A stretch of 64,000 nucleotides of DNA from Cupriavidus basilensis (GCF_008801925.2 NZ_CP062805.1:186001-250000); one strand, 5' to 3'; counted from the stretch's first letter, positions 37,180 through 48,414 are shown. Notes: generated by a model not told the origin, from the letters alone. Program-made: numbers and translations.

Positions 37180-38925
37180 ATGAGCCAAGCCAAATCCAGC
37201 GACACGCCAGTCGCCTCCAACTTTCTGCGCAGCATCATCGATCAGGATCTCGCCGCTGGCACGTACGCCGGTCGCGGGGACGTGCAAGGCGATCTGCTGC
37301 CGACGGTCATCACCCGCTTCCCGCCCGAGCCCAATGGATATCTCCACATCGGTCACGCCAAGAGCATCGTCCTGAATTTCGGCCTGGCGCGCGACTACGG
37401 CGGCCGCTGCCATCTGCGCTTTGACGATACCAACCCGGTCAAGGAAGACCTCGAATACGTCGACGCGATTATCGATGCCGTACGCTGGCTCGGCTTTTCC
37501 TGGGACAACGGACAGCCCGGCGGCTCGCCGTACTTGTATTACGCCAGTGACTACTTCGATCAGCTCTATGCTTTTGCTGAGACGCTGATCGAGCGCGGTG
37601 TCGCCTACGTGGACAGCCAGAGCGCCGAGCAGATTGCCGCCAACCGTGGCAACTTCTCCGAGCCGGGCAAGCCGTCGCCGTATCGCGACCGCAGCGTCGA
37701 AGAGAATCTGCAACTCTTCCGTGATATGCGCGCCGGCAAGTACCAGGATGGCGAGCATGTGCTGCGCGCGAAGATCGATATGGCGGCGCCGAACGTCGTG
37801 ATGCGCGATCCGGTGCTGTACCGCATCCGCCACGCGCGCCACTACCGGACTGGCGACAGGTGGTGCATCTACCCGATGTACGACATGACGCAATGCATTT
37901 CCGATGCGCTGGAGAACATCACCCATTCGCTGTGCACGCTCGAGTTCGAGAACAACCGCCCGCTCTATGACTGGGTGTTGGAACACCTGCGGAACGCCGG
38001 CATATTCCACGATCCGCTGCCGCACCAGTATGAATTCGCCCGCCTGAACCTGACCTATGCCATCACCAGCAAGCGCAAGCTCAAGCAGCTGGTGGACGAG
38101 CAACGCGTGGGCGGCTGGGATGATCCGCGCATGCCGACCATCGTGGGCATGCGCCGGCGCGGCTACACACCGGACGCCATCCAGCTTTTCTGCGATCGCT
38201 TGGGGGTGGCCAAGGCTGACAGCTGGATCGACATGAGCACGCTCGAAGGCGCCGTGCGGGATGACCTGGATGCCCGCGCCGCCCGCGGCGTGGCTGTGCT
38301 TGAGCCGCTCAAGCTGATCCTGGACAACTACCCCGAAGGCCAGGCCGAGGAGTGCTCGGCACCGGTCCATCCGAAGAAGCCGGAACTGGGCAAGCGCGTG
38401 TTCCCGCTCTCGCGCGAGCTGTGGATCGAGCGCGAGGACTTCAACCAGGCCCCGCCGAAGGGCTATTTCCGGCTGTTCCCGGGCAACAAGGTGCGCCTGA
38501 AGTACGGCTACGTGATCGAGTGCACCGGCGTAGACAAGGACGCCGACGGCAACGTCGTGGCCGTGCATGCCAACTACCTGCCCGACACCAAGAGCGGCAC
38601 GCCGGGCGCCGACAGCGTCAAGGTCAAGGGCGTGATCCACTGGGTCAGCGCCGCCGCGGCCTACGAGTGCGAAGTGCGCCTGTACGACCGCCTGTTCAAT
38701 GACCCGAACCCGGATGCCGGCGGCAAGAACTTCCTCGAGGCCCTGAACCCGGACTCCAAGAAGGTCATCACGGCCTACCTGGAACCGAGCCTGCGCGAGG
38801 CAAAGCCGGAAGACCGCTTCCAGTTCGAGCGCCACGGCTACTTCGTCGCCGATCGCGTCGATTCGCAGCCGGGCAAGCCGGTCTTCAACCGCATCGTCGG
38901 GCTGAAGGACAGCTGGGGCAGGTAA
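37180..38925 (+). CDS. glnS: Glutamine--tRNA ligase
   Basis: 581 residues. Class I synthetase motifs: PPEPNGYLHIGHAKSI (HIGH, near 48) and YAITSKRKLKQLV (KMSKS equivalent, near 290), with FDDTNPVKE, CIYPMYDMTQ and the C-terminal anticodon-binding barrel domains (LSRELWIEREDFNQAPPKGY and RLYDRLF). It charges tRNA-Gln in the cytosol. The gene is core and argues that this part of the window is chromosomal. ATG 37180 is the first in-frame start giving a normal N-terminus. Confidence 0.96.
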   Translation: MSQAKSSDTPVASNFLRSIIDQDLAAGTYAGRGDVQGDLLPTVITRFPPEPNGYLHIGHAKSIVLNFGLARDYGGRCHLRFDDTNPVKEDLEYVDAIIDAVRWLGFSWDNGQPGGSPYLYYASDYFDQLYAFAETLIERGVAYVDSQSAEQIAANRGNFSEPGKPSPYRDRSVEENLQLFRDMRAGKYQDGEHVLRAKIDMAAPNVVMRDPVLYRIRHARHYRTGDRWCIYPMYDMTQCISDALENITHSLCTLEFENNRPLYDWVLEHLRNAGIFHDPLPHQYEFARLNLTYAITSKRKLKQLVDEQRVGGWDDPRMPTIVGMRRRGYTPDAIQLFCDRLGVAKADSWIDMSTLEGAVRDDLDARAARGVAVLEPLKLILDNYPEGQAEECSAPVHPKKPELGKRVFPLSRELWIEREDFNQAPPKGYFRLFPGNKVRLKYGYVIECTGVDKDADGNVVAVHANYLPDTKSGTPGADSVKVKGVIHWVSAAAAYECEVRLYDRLFNDPNPDAGGKNFLEALNPDSKKVITAYLEPSLREAKPEDRFQFERHGYFVADRVDSQPGKPVFNRIVGLKDSWGR

Positions 38926-38950
38926 GCGCCGAGGAGACCACTACGGCTTC

Positions 38951-38978
38951 GCTCGAGGGGGGGTCTCCGCCCCGAGCG
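38951..38978. terminator. Hairpin between convergent glnS and lpdA
   Basis: GCTCGAGGGG pairs with CCCCGAGC (one bulged base) 25 bases after the glnS stop and before the end of the convergent lpdA gene. Suitable as a shared terminator; no strong T-run. Confidence 0.45.
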
Positions 38979-38995
38979 CCCTGTTGAGCGCAGCG

Positions 38996-40792
<1,797 letters not shown>

Positions 40793-40901
40793 GTGCTCTT
40801 CCCTTGTTTTTTGCGTGGCGAGGGTTTTTCAGTTTAGGCGAGCTTACCCTTGACGGGTAGCGACTTGTCTCGGAGGAGTGATCTCAGCCGCGATGCCCGC
40901 T

Positions 40902-41594
40902 CTAGGCCGTCAATGTCCGCTGAAATCTCCTCATGCTCTGCGCTATCTGTGAGACGTACTGGTCCGAAATGCCGCGGTCCGCCAGGGCTGTGTCGAGTCC
41001 CAGTATGTAGTCCGCATTAGATCCGAATACACCGGCTGCCTTCGCCGCAAGCCGTGCAACGGTAGGTACCGATGCATCGGCTTCATAAAGCGCCTGTTCG
41101 GTGTTCGCGGCAAAGACAATGGCCTGCACCTTCTCGCCATTTTCGAGCACCAGCGGGTTCCAGATCGGCCGATACACTCCGCTGCACATCTCCCTTGCCC
41201 ACAGGAGGCGCAATTCGTTCAGCGCCTGATCGTCGGGCAGCCGGTACGCAACCCCTTGCGTATTCCCGCCAGGTTCCAAGCCAAGCACGCGCCCCGGCTG
41301 CTCCGGCGTACCACGCGCAGATATGGAGCGAATGCAGAAGCTGCGGCGCCATCCTTCGAGTGTGGCAGTCCGGTGCTCGTCGAAGGCGATCAATGGGTTC
41401 CAGATTAACGAACCATAGGCGAAGACCCAAATCGAACCAGCGAGGCGCGCATTGAGCGTTGCATTAAGCGATTGCTCGAGAGCAGCGTCGGTCCACGACA
41501 GGTCAGCAGGCATGGCAAGTCTGCTGCGGATACTGCCGTCGACAAGATCTTTTCGGGTCAGATTGCCCATGGGGTGCATTTCACGGAGAGTCAT
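40902..41594 (-). CDS. ChaC-like gamma-glutamylcyclotransferase
   Basis: 230 residues from ATG 41594 (no strong ribosome site; ATG 41570 is an alternative). The signature YGSLIWNP (near 60) followed by LEGWRRSFCIRSISARGTPE and GVAYRLPDDQA, with a conserved Glu in the EMCSGVYRPIW region, identifies the ChaC branch. These enzymes cut the gamma-glutamyl bond of glutathione, giving 5-oxoproline and Cys-Gly. Its location near glutathione transferase and thiol oxidoreductase genes fits thiol turnover, but no operon link is seen. Confidence 0.85.
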   Translation of the reverse strand: MTLREMHPMGNLTRKDLVDGSIRSRLAMPADLSWTDAALEQSLNATLNARLAGSIWVFAYGSLIWNPLIAFDEHRTATLEGWRRSFCIRSISARGTPEQPGRVLGLEPGGNTQGVAYRLPDDQALNELRLLWAREMCSGVYRPIWNPLVLENGEKVQAIVFAANTEQALYEADASVPTVARLAAKAAGVFGSNADYILGLDTALADRGISDQYVSQIAQSMRRFQRTLTA

Positions 41595-41693
41595 GGCAGC
41601 CGGCTGGCAACTTCTGCCGCGGAGAGCAGCCAGTATGGCCAGTTGGAACTTGGGACTTTCGCCGTGCCCTTGCTTGGAGATGCGGACACCCGG

Positions 41694-41722
41694 GGGCAGT
41701 GTCTTTCATAAGGACACTGCCC
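41694..41722 (-). terminator. Perfect 10-base hairpin downstream of DUF2917 gene
   Basis: GGGCAGTGTC (41694-41703) and GACACTGCCC (41713-41722) around a 9-base loop, 11 bases after the stop of the minus-strand gene at 41733. It is a strong stem without a T-run. Confidence 0.6.
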
Positions 41723-41732
41723 GCATTCGATC

Positions 41733-42101
41733 TCAGGCTGCCCCGACTTGGTCCTTGCCCGGAGTCCATGCCGTCCCTCGCACCAGTTTGCGTCCAAAGC
41801 GGTGCAGCAGGTGCGGAAAATCGGCCAGGGTCGCTGCCTGACGGTCCGCTTCACTGATTAGTTCCAGCCGGACGGCGTCGCCGGCGCGCGGGTCTACGCT
41901 AAGGGTTATCTGGTCCCCGCGCCGCAGCAGCAGGTCTTCGCCACTATCGAGCCAGTAGTCCTCTGGATCACCTTCGCGTGTCATCCACAGGTCGGTACCT
42001 GCGGCCTCGTCCACGTGGAGGCGCTGTGCCGCATGTATCGACAGCGTGGTAACTTCGCCAGGCCTCAGGGCGAACTCTGTCTTTGTGAGAAAAGCTTGCA
42101 T
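41733..42101 (-). CDS. DUF2917-family protein
   Basis: 122 residues from ATG 42101 (GGAG 7 bases upstream). Cupin-like short beta strands: FALRPGEVTTLSIHAAQRLHVD, GTDLWMTREGDPEDYWLDSG and EDLLLRRGDQITLSV, the pattern of DUF2917 proteins common in Burkholderiales. No function is known. The gene is single, with its own downstream hairpin. Confidence 0.75.
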   Translation of the reverse strand: MQAFLTKTEFALRPGEVTTLSIHAAQRLHVDEAAGTDLWMTREGDPEDYWLDSGEDLLLRRGDQITLSVDPRAGDAVRLELISEADRQAATLADFPHLLHRFGRKLVRGTAWTPGKDQVGAA

Positions 42102-42405
42102 GATGGATCTCCTGTCCGCCCCCTGTGGCGTTGTTGCCGGAGCTGTGCTGCGTCCATTCTGACTAGACAATCAAGGGGCGGAAAAGCAGAAAAGTTGGTG
42201 CGCCGGTCAAGCGAATTCTAGAGATCGCTCGGCCGCTGGCAAAACGAAATATGTTTCCAGTTGTTGATAATTTTCCTCACATAAAAAAGTGCTCGTGCGA
42301 TTGGGGAACGAGGAGAGAATGGGCCTGTGGCAGTGCCAAAACGTGGCGCCCTTCCGCGTACAGGCCGACGTCCACTCAATCAATCCCCGTATCTGCTTGT
42401 CCAGC
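42102..42405. other. Intergenic region between DUF2917 and old yellow enzyme genes
   Basis: 304 bases with AT-rich patches near 42250-42290 that may hold the promoter of the leftward DUF2917 gene. No open frame of interest. Confidence 0.35.
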
Positions 42406-43518
42406 TCATGCCGCTGTCGGATAGTCGATGTAGCCGTTGGCACCGCCGCCAAAGAAGGAACTGGCATCGGGCGTGTTCAAGGCGAGGTTCTCCTTCAGGC
42501 GTACCGGCAGATCCGGATTGGCAATAAACGGGCGGCCAAAGGCAATGATGTCGGCGCGGCCGCTGGCCAGTGCGCGTTCCGCGCTCTCACTGTCGTAGCC
42601 GCCGGCGAGCATCAGCACGCCGCTGTATTCCGCACGCAGGAGCCGGATGATCGCGTCCCAGCGGGGATCGAAGTTCTCGTCCTTGACGGTCCCGACCATC
42701 GCAGGCTCGACCAGGTGCAGGTAGGCCAGCTTGCGGCTGTTGAGCTGCCGGACGATAAAGCCGAAGGTAGCCTCGGGCGTATCGTCGCCCATGCCCATGA
42801 AGCGGCCCATGGGCGTTAGCCGTACCGAAACGCGTGACGAGCCAATTTCCGCGCTGATGGCGTCAACCACCTCCAGAAGCAAACGGGCTCGATTCTCGAT
42901 CGTGCCGCCGTAGGCGTCGGTGCGCTTGTTGCTGTTGGAGTTGATGAACTGGTCGAGCAGATACCCGTTGCCGGCATGAATCTCGACCCCGTCCATCCCC
43001 GCAGCGATGGCGTTGAGGGCTGCCTTCCGGTAGTCCTCGACGATGTCGCGAATTCCGCTGTCAGTCAGTTCCTGAGGAACAGGAACATCGCCCCAGACGC
43101 CGTTGCCATGCTCGTCGATGATGAATGTCTTGCCAGGAACCGGCAGGGCACTGGGCGCGACAGGCAGCGCCCCATTCGGCTGGAAGACCGGGTGCGACAC
43201 GCGTCCAACATGCCAGAGTTGCAGGAAGATCGTGCCGCCCTCGTTGTGAACCGCTTTGCTGACGGCCTGCCAGGCCTCGACCTGCTCCTCGGTGTGAATT
43301 CCCGGTGTCCAGGCGTAGCCCTGGCCTTGCTGGGAAATCTGGGTTGCCTCGGTGACGATAAGCGCCGCGCCGGCGCGCTGGCGGTAATACTCGACGTTCA
43401 TCGCGGTCGGGAGGTTGCCCGGCTGGCCGGCACGCGAACGGGTCAGCGGTGCCATGGCGACACGGTGGGCCAGGGTGTGGTTGCCGAGACGAATCGGATT
43501 GAAGAGATGCTTGGTCAT
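42406..43518 (-). CDS. Old yellow enzyme, N-ethylmaleimide reductase/alkene reductase type
   Basis: 370 residues. ATG 43518 begins MTKHLFNPIRLGNHTLAHRV with AGGAAAA upstream. FMN barrel motifs: MAPLTRSRAGQPGN, QLWHVGRVSHPVFQPNGALP, GVEIHAGNGYLLDQFINSNS with the substrate-binding His-Asn pair, SVRLTPMGRF and ADIIAFGRPFIANPDLP. NemA/XenB-like enzymes reduce activated C=C bonds, nitro-compounds and nitrate esters with NAD(P)H. It forms a minus-strand pair with the flavin hydroxylase at 43759. A dead relative lies at 56451-56665. Confidence 0.92.
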   Translation of the reverse strand: MTKHLFNPIRLGNHTLAHRVAMAPLTRSRAGQPGNLPTAMNVEYYRQRAGAALIVTEATQISQQGQGYAWTPGIHTEEQVEAWQAVSKAVHNEGGTIFLQLWHVGRVSHPVFQPNGALPVAPSALPVPGKTFIIDEHGNGVWGDVPVPQELTDSGIRDIVEDYRKAALNAIAAGMDGVEIHAGNGYLLDQFINSNSNKRTDAYGGTIENRARLLLEVVDAISAEIGSSRVSVRLTPMGRFMGMGDDTPEATFGFIVRQLNSRKLAYLHLVEPAMVGTVKDENFDPRWDAIIRLLRAEYSGVLMLAGGYDSESAERALASGRADIIAFGRPFIANPDLPVRLKENLALNTPDASSFFGGGANGYIDYPTAA

Positions 43519-43758
43519 GGTGGTTTTCCTGTAGTCGGAATGGATCGATCAGCGGGAGACTGTTCGTGCTCTGCTTGCGCTTGAATCTCGTTCGAGATTT
43601 CCTAAAGGTTAGGCGCCAACCTGTTTGAAGAGAATCGGAGTGCGACGCAAGATTGCGTTGCGTGGGCAGCAATCCGGAAGCTGTGTGTGGCCAAGGAGGA
43701 CAGCCACGACAGACGGCCACGCCCTGTGGGGCATCTCCGTCTGTCGAAGCATGTGGAT

Positions 43759-44961
43759 TCAGTGTCGCGCGATGCTCATGATGCGGTTGCCCATGCCGAT
43801 TCCCCATTCAGTCATCTGCATGCCTTGCTCTAGACGGTCCTGCTCCCAGGTCCGCAGTGCGCGCCCGAGGTTGGTGACACCGTCCAACGCCTTCGCCAGG
43901 GAGACGGCGTCGGCGGCGGCCTTTGCCGTGCTGCCTGCGGTGTGGGGACGCGGGATGAACGCCGCATCGCCCGTCAGCAAGACTCGACCGAACCGCATGC
44001 GCGGCACCTGCAGGTCCTGAATCTCCTGGACGAAGATATCCTGGGTGCTTTCGATCAGGGCCTGGAATGCCGGATTGGCGTGACTGGCGCCCATCTGTCG
44101 AATCCACTCCTCCTGGTCGGCCGCAAGCGACCCGGGCGGAACAGAATGACTGCGCCGGTTCCCCTCGCGATCGGTCAGCACGCCGCCGAGCTCTGCGCCT
44201 GGCTCGGCCTTCAGGTACCAAAGCCAGTTGTAACGACGGTGACCCGGGGCGGTCGAACCGTCGACGCCGGGCACCATGTACTGCAGCATCATGGAGCCTG
44301 GGTCGTGCTGGAACACGAAGTTCTCGTAAAGCAGTGGCTTTGCGGCTTCAGGCAGTCGATTTTCTTCGATCAATCCGCGCCATACAACATAGCCCGCATA
44401 GGTCGGCGACACATCGGGGAGCATGAGCTTGCGCACAACAGAGTTCGCCCCATCCGCGCCAATCAGCAAGTCGCCGGTTTCCCGGCGCCCATCGGAGAAG
44501 GTGGCGTATACGCCATGTTCGTCCTGCTCGACGCCGGTGAGCTGGGCGCCCCGATGATAGTGCTCCTTGGGGAAGTTCTTGAGCAGTGTGGAATAGAGCG
44601 TATTCCAGGAAGTCTGAGTCTGCGGGGAATGTTGCCGCTGAATCACGTCTCCGCTTTCGTCGAGGTAGAGCCTGTCGTGGGATCGCACGCCTAAGGCCCC
44701 GTCGGGAACAATGCCTGCAAATGAAAAGGCGCGCAGCACTTCCGGCTGTAGAACGATGCCGCCCCCACGGCTGATGAGGTTTGAGGGAGAGCGCTCGAAG
44801 ACTTCCACGTCCCACCCGACGGCGCGCAGCGCGGTCGCCATGAACAGCCCGCCCAGCGAACCGCCGGCGATCAGGGCCTTGCGCGGATTCCCCGCAGATA
44901 TGGTTGGCCTGCCCTCGGCGGGCGCCAGCGGCTGGGCATTCGAGGATCGATTCGCGTCCAT
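43759..44961 (-). CDS. FAD-dependent hydroxylase, dihydroxypyridine-hydroxylase-like (paralogue)
   Basis: 400 residues from ATG 44961 (CGGAGCAAC before it); the frame is open 200 bases further upstream, without a ribosome site. Motifs match the protein at 35815: ALIAGGSLGGLFMATALRAV, SRGGGIVLQPEVLR, LLIGADGANSVVRK, PTYAGYVVWRGLIE and GDAAFIPRPHTAGSTAKAAA. It is a class A flavin hydroxylase for aromatic or heteroaromatic rings. The old yellow enzyme gene follows 240 bases downstream on the same strand, and the DsbA-like genes are divergent. Substrate unknown. Confidence 0.85.
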   Translation of the reverse strand: MDANRSSNAQPLAPAEGRPTISAGNPRKALIAGGSLGGLFMATALRAVGWDVEVFERSPSNLISRGGGIVLQPEVLRAFSFAGIVPDGALGVRSHDRLYLDESGDVIQRQHSPQTQTSWNTLYSTLLKNFPKEHYHRGAQLTGVEQDEHGVYATFSDGRRETGDLLIGADGANSVVRKLMLPDVSPTYAGYVVWRGLIEENRLPEAAKPLLYENFVFQHDPGSMMLQYMVPGVDGSTAPGHRRYNWLWYLKAEPGAELGGVLTDREGNRRSHSVPPGSLAADQEEWIRQMGASHANPAFQALIESTQDIFVQEIQDLQVPRMRFGRVLLTGDAAFIPRPHTAGSTAKAAADAVSLAKALDGVTNLGRALRTWEQDRLEQGMQMTEWGIGMGNRIMSIARH

Positions 44962-45108
44962 GTGTTGCTCCGATTTGCGATTGGATGGCGTGAATCGTAG
45001 AAGCGCCTGCCCGAATCCAGAATGGGGTGGCAATGCAAGGCTGTGTTGCGGGGAAGGCAAGGACACATTCTCCACGACAGTTGGAGAACCGCCTTGCACG
45101 CAGCGTTG

Positions 45109-45125
45109 TGGCACGAGCAATGCAG
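45109..45125 (+). promoter_or_regulatory. Candidate sigma-54 promoter for the DsbA-family pair
   Basis: TGGCACGAGCAATGCAG has the invariant GG (45110-45111), ten bases, then GC (45122-45123), and differs from the consensus TGGCACG-N4-TTGCA at one position. It lies 77 bases before the start codon at 45202. A sigma-54 regulator gene lies just beyond the two downstream genes. Confidence 0.55.
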
Positions 45126-45201
45126 GTTTGCACGGCCATGCCATTCTGTTCATTGCCGGCACAGCCTAACCTAGCTCCATCATCAATCGCATGGAGTGGT
45201 C

Positions 45202-45870
45202 ATGAAACCCGTTGAAATCCAGGTCACCTATGACTTCATTTGCCCGTGGTGCTGGATCGGCCATCAGAACCTCAAGCTCGCGACGCAACGCGTGAACAGC
45301 GAGGTCGCGCCCAGGATTTCCTATTCACCCTACGAGCTCAATCCGGATATGCCCAAGGCCGGCGTCGACCGCAAGGCGTACCGGACCGCGAAGTTTGGCA
45401 GCTGGTCGCGCTCCCAAAGCATGGATGCGGAGGTCGCCCTTGTAGGCAAGAGGGTGGGGTTGGCATTCAACTACGACGCAGTGGCGATCACTCCCAACAC
45501 CCGGCTCGCGCACCGCCTGATGGCGTTTGCTCAGCGCACCGGCAGTGCGACTATGGTCGAGGGCTTGTTCGAGGCGATCTTCGCCGCGTATTTCTCTCGT
45601 GGCGAAAACATCGGGTTAATCGATGTGCTGGCGCCGCTGGCAGCATCCGTCGGCTTTGACGAAAAGGCCGTGCGCGATTACCTGGTGAGCGGGGAAGGGG
45701 AGGCTGAAGTCATTGCCGAGGAGATGCGCGCGAGCCTGAGTGGGGTCCGCTCAGTGCCGACGATTCGGATCGGCGATGCAATGATCGGTGGTGCGCAACC
45801 GCCGGCAGTGATGGAGCAGGCCCTGCAAGCCGCTTCTGCCAAAACATCTGCTGCACTCGAGACGCTTTGA
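45202..45870 (+). CDS. DsbA-family (FrnE-like) thiol oxidoreductase
   Basis: 222 residues; ATG 45202 follows GGAGTGGTC. Thioredoxin-fold DsbA family with the redox pair in YDFICPWCWIGHQNL (CPWC, near 13-16), a helical insert, and the conserved cis-Pro region VRSVPTIRIGDAMIGGAQPP. No signal peptide, so it acts in the cytosol. FrnE-type members include isomerases for polyketide or aromatic substrates and glutathione-linked enzymes. It is the first of two thiol oxidoreductase genes, 15 bases apart. Confidence 0.88.
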   Translation: MKPVEIQVTYDFICPWCWIGHQNLKLATQRVNSEVAPRISYSPYELNPDMPKAGVDRKAYRTAKFGSWSRSQSMDAEVALVGKRVGLAFNYDAVAITPNTRLAHRLMAFAQRTGSATMVEGLFEAIFAAYFSRGENIGLIDVLAPLAASVGFDEKAVRDYLVSGEGEAEVIAEEMRASLSGVRSVPTIRIGDAMIGGAQPPAVMEQALQAASAKTSAALETL

Positions 45871-45885
45871 ACCTGGAGAACTGAA

Positions 45886-46539
45886 ATGGACAAGCAAGCA
45901 ACCCTTCACTATGTCTATGATCCCTATTGCGGATGGTGCTACGGGCTCGCACCTCTCGTGAGCGTTGCGGACGAGATGCCCGGCCTGAAGGTGGTCCCGC
46001 ATAGCGGGGGCATGCTGGCTGGACCCCAGGCGCAGATGATGTCGCCTGAGTGGCGCGACTTCGTCCGTCCCCACGAGGAGCGCATCACTGCGCTGAGCGG
46101 GCTGAAGTTTGGCGAAGCATATCAGCAAGGCACCCAGTTTGACTATGACGTCAAGCTCGATTCCGGGCCGCCGACAGCAGCGATGCTCGCTGCGGAGTCG
46201 CTGGCCGGCGCGGGACTGAAGATGCTAAAGCGGCTCCAGACAGCCTATTACGTGGAAGGCAAGCATATTTCCGACCCAGAGGAACTGGTGCGCATTGCCG
46301 TCGAACTCGGGCTGGATGCGAAGGCATTTACCAGCGCCTACGAAGCGGCTACGCTCGGCCTTGATGAACACTTCAAGAATACGCAAGGCTTTCTTGATGC
46401 GTTGGATGGGCGCGGCTACCCGACCCTGGCAATTGAGCAGGACGGGAAAGTATCGAGGCTTCACCTGGGCCGGTATTTCGGGAAGCCAGAGCAGTTCCGC
46501 AAAGCGCTTGCAGACATGCTGACGCCTTCGAAAACCTAG
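45886..46539 (+). CDS. DsbA-family thioredoxin-fold protein
   Basis: 217 residues. Redox motif CGWC in YVYDPYCGWCYGLAPL (about 15-18), helical insert, and the cis-Pro segment GRGYPTLAIEQDGKVSRL. It is cytosolic with no signal peptide. The sequence differs enough from its upstream neighbour to be a separate subfamily (protein-disulfide isomerase-like DsbA). Co-transcription with 45202 is likely from the 15-base gap and GGAG site. Confidence 0.85.
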   Translation: MDKQATLHYVYDPYCGWCYGLAPLVSVADEMPGLKVVPHSGGMLAGPQAQMMSPEWRDFVRPHEERITALSGLKFGEAYQQGTQFDYDVKLDSGPPTAAMLAAESLAGAGLKMLKRLQTAYYVEGKHISDPEELVRIAVELGLDAKAFTSAYEAATLGLDEHFKNTQGFLDALDGRGYPTLAIEQDGKVSRLHLGRYFGKPEQFRKALADMLTPSKT

Positions 46540-46554
46540 CGCCAAGGAAGGCGC
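46539..46554 (+). terminator. Short GC hairpin after the second DsbA-like gene
   Basis: GCGCC, AAGGAA loop, GGCGC directly at the stop codon. Short stem, so only a weak call. Confidence 0.3.
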
Positions 46555-46734
46555 GCTCCGCAAGTCTGAGCAGCCTCTCCTTGGGCGGCGACTTTGCAAG
46601 GCAATTCCTTTGCCGCATGCAGGTCGCTGCCCCTCGGGCCAACTAGTAGTCAGCCCGACAGACAGTGGTTGGGGGCATTTATCGGCCAAGGCGTTGTACA
46701 AACGGCTTGTCGAGCGACAAAGAGCGGATTGTCC

Positions 46735-48414
46735 CTATCTTGTCGCGAGCTCGCTGGTCAATGCATCCTCCATAAGCCTGAGTCGCTTGTAGAGATACGA
46801 ACGCGAGATGCCAAGCTCTTCCGCAACGCGCTTTTTGTTGCCACCAGTACGGCGCATCGCCTCCAGGATCATCTCGGACTCGACGCGCTCCATTGCTTTG
46901 CGCATGTCCGGGTTGGCGTTCTCGCCGTTCCGTGGCAGGCTACTCACGGAGCCCATTGCCAGCACCGAATCGGCGCTTTCCAGATTGCCGAAATCTGCGA
47001 TGGAAAGAATCGGGCCGTCGCAGAAGATCGCAGCCCGTTCGATAGCATGCTGCAATTGCCGGACGTTGCCCGGCCATGCGCAAGATTGCAGGAAGCGGAT
47101 TGCGGAGTCGGAAATCGCCTTCTTTGGCGCACCATGGCGGGTGCCAAACGCCTCCAGGAACTTGTCGGCCAACTCGGGGATATCCTCCAGCCGATCACGC
47201 AGAGCGGGCAGGCGCAATGTCACTGCGCTGATGCGATAGAACAGATCCAGGCGGAAGCTTGACTTGGCGATCATGGCACTGAAATCGCGGTTACTCGCGG
47301 AAATCAGCCGGAAGTCGGAATGCCGCGCCCGCTCCCCGCCGATACGCTCGAACTGCCCATCCTGCAGCACCCGAAGCAGCTTGACCTGCATGTCGACCGG
47401 CATGTCGCCGATCTCATCCAGGAACAGCGTACCGGTATCGGCGGCTTCGAACTTGCCTTTGCGCCCTTTGCGATCTGCGCCCGTAAAGGCGCCGGGCTCG
47501 TACCCGAACAGCTCACTTTCCACCAGGTTCGGCGGCATCGCCGCGGAGTTTACTAGCACCAGTGGCTTGTCGCTGCGCGGGCTCAGCATATGGATGGCAT
47601 GGGCAACCAACTCCTTGCCCGAGCCACTTTCCCCCGCTAGCAGGACGGGTACGTCCAGCGGTGCCACGCGCAGAATGTCTTCCTTGAGCCGGCGCACCGC
47701 GTCGCTGCTCCCGACAATCTGATCCAGCCCGTAGGTACGATTTCCGATGCCGGAAAGCTCTCGGCGGTAGAAATCCAGTTCCTGACGAACTTGCGCCAAC
47801 TCGGTCGTCACTGCCTGCATCGCTTCCGGCCCTTTGAACATCACCTGTCCTATCGCGGCAACGACACGCTGATTGCGATCCAGGACCGGCAGGCGCGACA
47901 CCACGCGCTTGATGCCGTTCATTTCCTGTAGCTGGCCAACCTGACCTTTGCCAGTCACCGCGACCTCTTGCAGCTTCGTATTCTCGATCACGGTGGTGAC
48001 ATGCCGACCCAGAGCCTCGCCGCGCTTGAGGCCAAAGAACCGTTCATGGACCGGGCTCATGTACGTGATCTTGCCCGCGGTGTCCACCACCACCATGGCC
48101 TTGTAGGGATCGGTGATGAAGTGGCGAAGAATGTCTTCCGCCGAGTCGACAGTCGCCAGGAATTCGCTCAGCTCGTTGGCTTCCTGTAAGGCAAAGATCA
48201 GGAAGCACACCGCGTCCCGTGATGGAATGGCGGCGATTGTCATGGGGTGTTCCAAATCGGTCATGGCAGACACGCGCTTGAGAGGAGTCCGCATGCGGTC
48301 CTGCCAAAGGCGGACGAGGTGACCCGCGATCAAGGCGTCGTGCCCGAGTCCGCTGGCGAACTTCATGGTCCCGTCCGCATCGAGAACGAGGATGCCTTCT
48401 GCTTCACGCTTCAT
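46735..48414 (-). CDS. Sigma-54-dependent transcriptional activator with PAS domain
   Basis: 559 residues. An N-terminal sensory region (about 1-90) precedes a PAS domain (AMVVVDTAGKITYMSPVHER, FFGLKRGEALG), a short coiled linker, the AAA+ domain with Walker A GESGSGKE, the sigma-54 contact loop GAFTGA, Walker B GTLFLDEIGD, and a C-terminal Fis helix-turn-helix (ILEAMRRTGGNKKRVAEELG, then ISRSYLYKRLRL). It drives -24/-12 promoters. The candidate at 45109, ahead of the DsbA-like genes and in the shared divergent region with the flavin hydroxylase, is the nearest target. PAS sensing of a redox state or an aromatic ligand is possible. Confidence 0.92.
   Translation of the reverse strand: MKREAEGILVLDADGTMKFASGLGHDALIAGHLVRLWQDRMRTPLKRVSAMTDLEHPMTIAAIPSRDAVCFLIFALQEANELSEFLATVDSAEDILRHFITDPYKAMVVVDTAGKITYMSPVHERFFGLKRGEALGRHVTTVIENTKLQEVAVTGKGQVGQLQEMNGIKRVVSRLPVLDRNQRVVAAIGQVMFKGPEAMQAVTTELAQVRQELDFYRRELSGIGNRTYGLDQIVGSSDAVRRLKEDILRVAPLDVPVLLAGESGSGKELVAHAIHMLSPRSDKPLVLVNSAAMPPNLVESELFGYEPGAFTGADRKGRKGKFEAADTGTLFLDEIGDMPVDMQVKLLRVLQDGQFERIGGERARHSDFRLISASNRDFSAMIAKSSFRLDLFYRISAVTLRLPALRDRLEDIPELADKFLEAFGTRHGAPKKAISDSAIRFLQSCAWPGNVRQLQHAIERAAIFCDGPILSIADFGNLESADSVLAMGSVSSLPRNGENANPDMRKAMERVESEMILEAMRRTGGNKKRVAEELGISRSYLYKRLRLMEDALTSELATR

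Noticed and set aside
37018..38835. 605-codon open frame on the minus strand
   Set aside because: Antisense to glnS, whose motifs are complete; it is the usual shadow frame in GC-rich DNA and has no recognisable domain.
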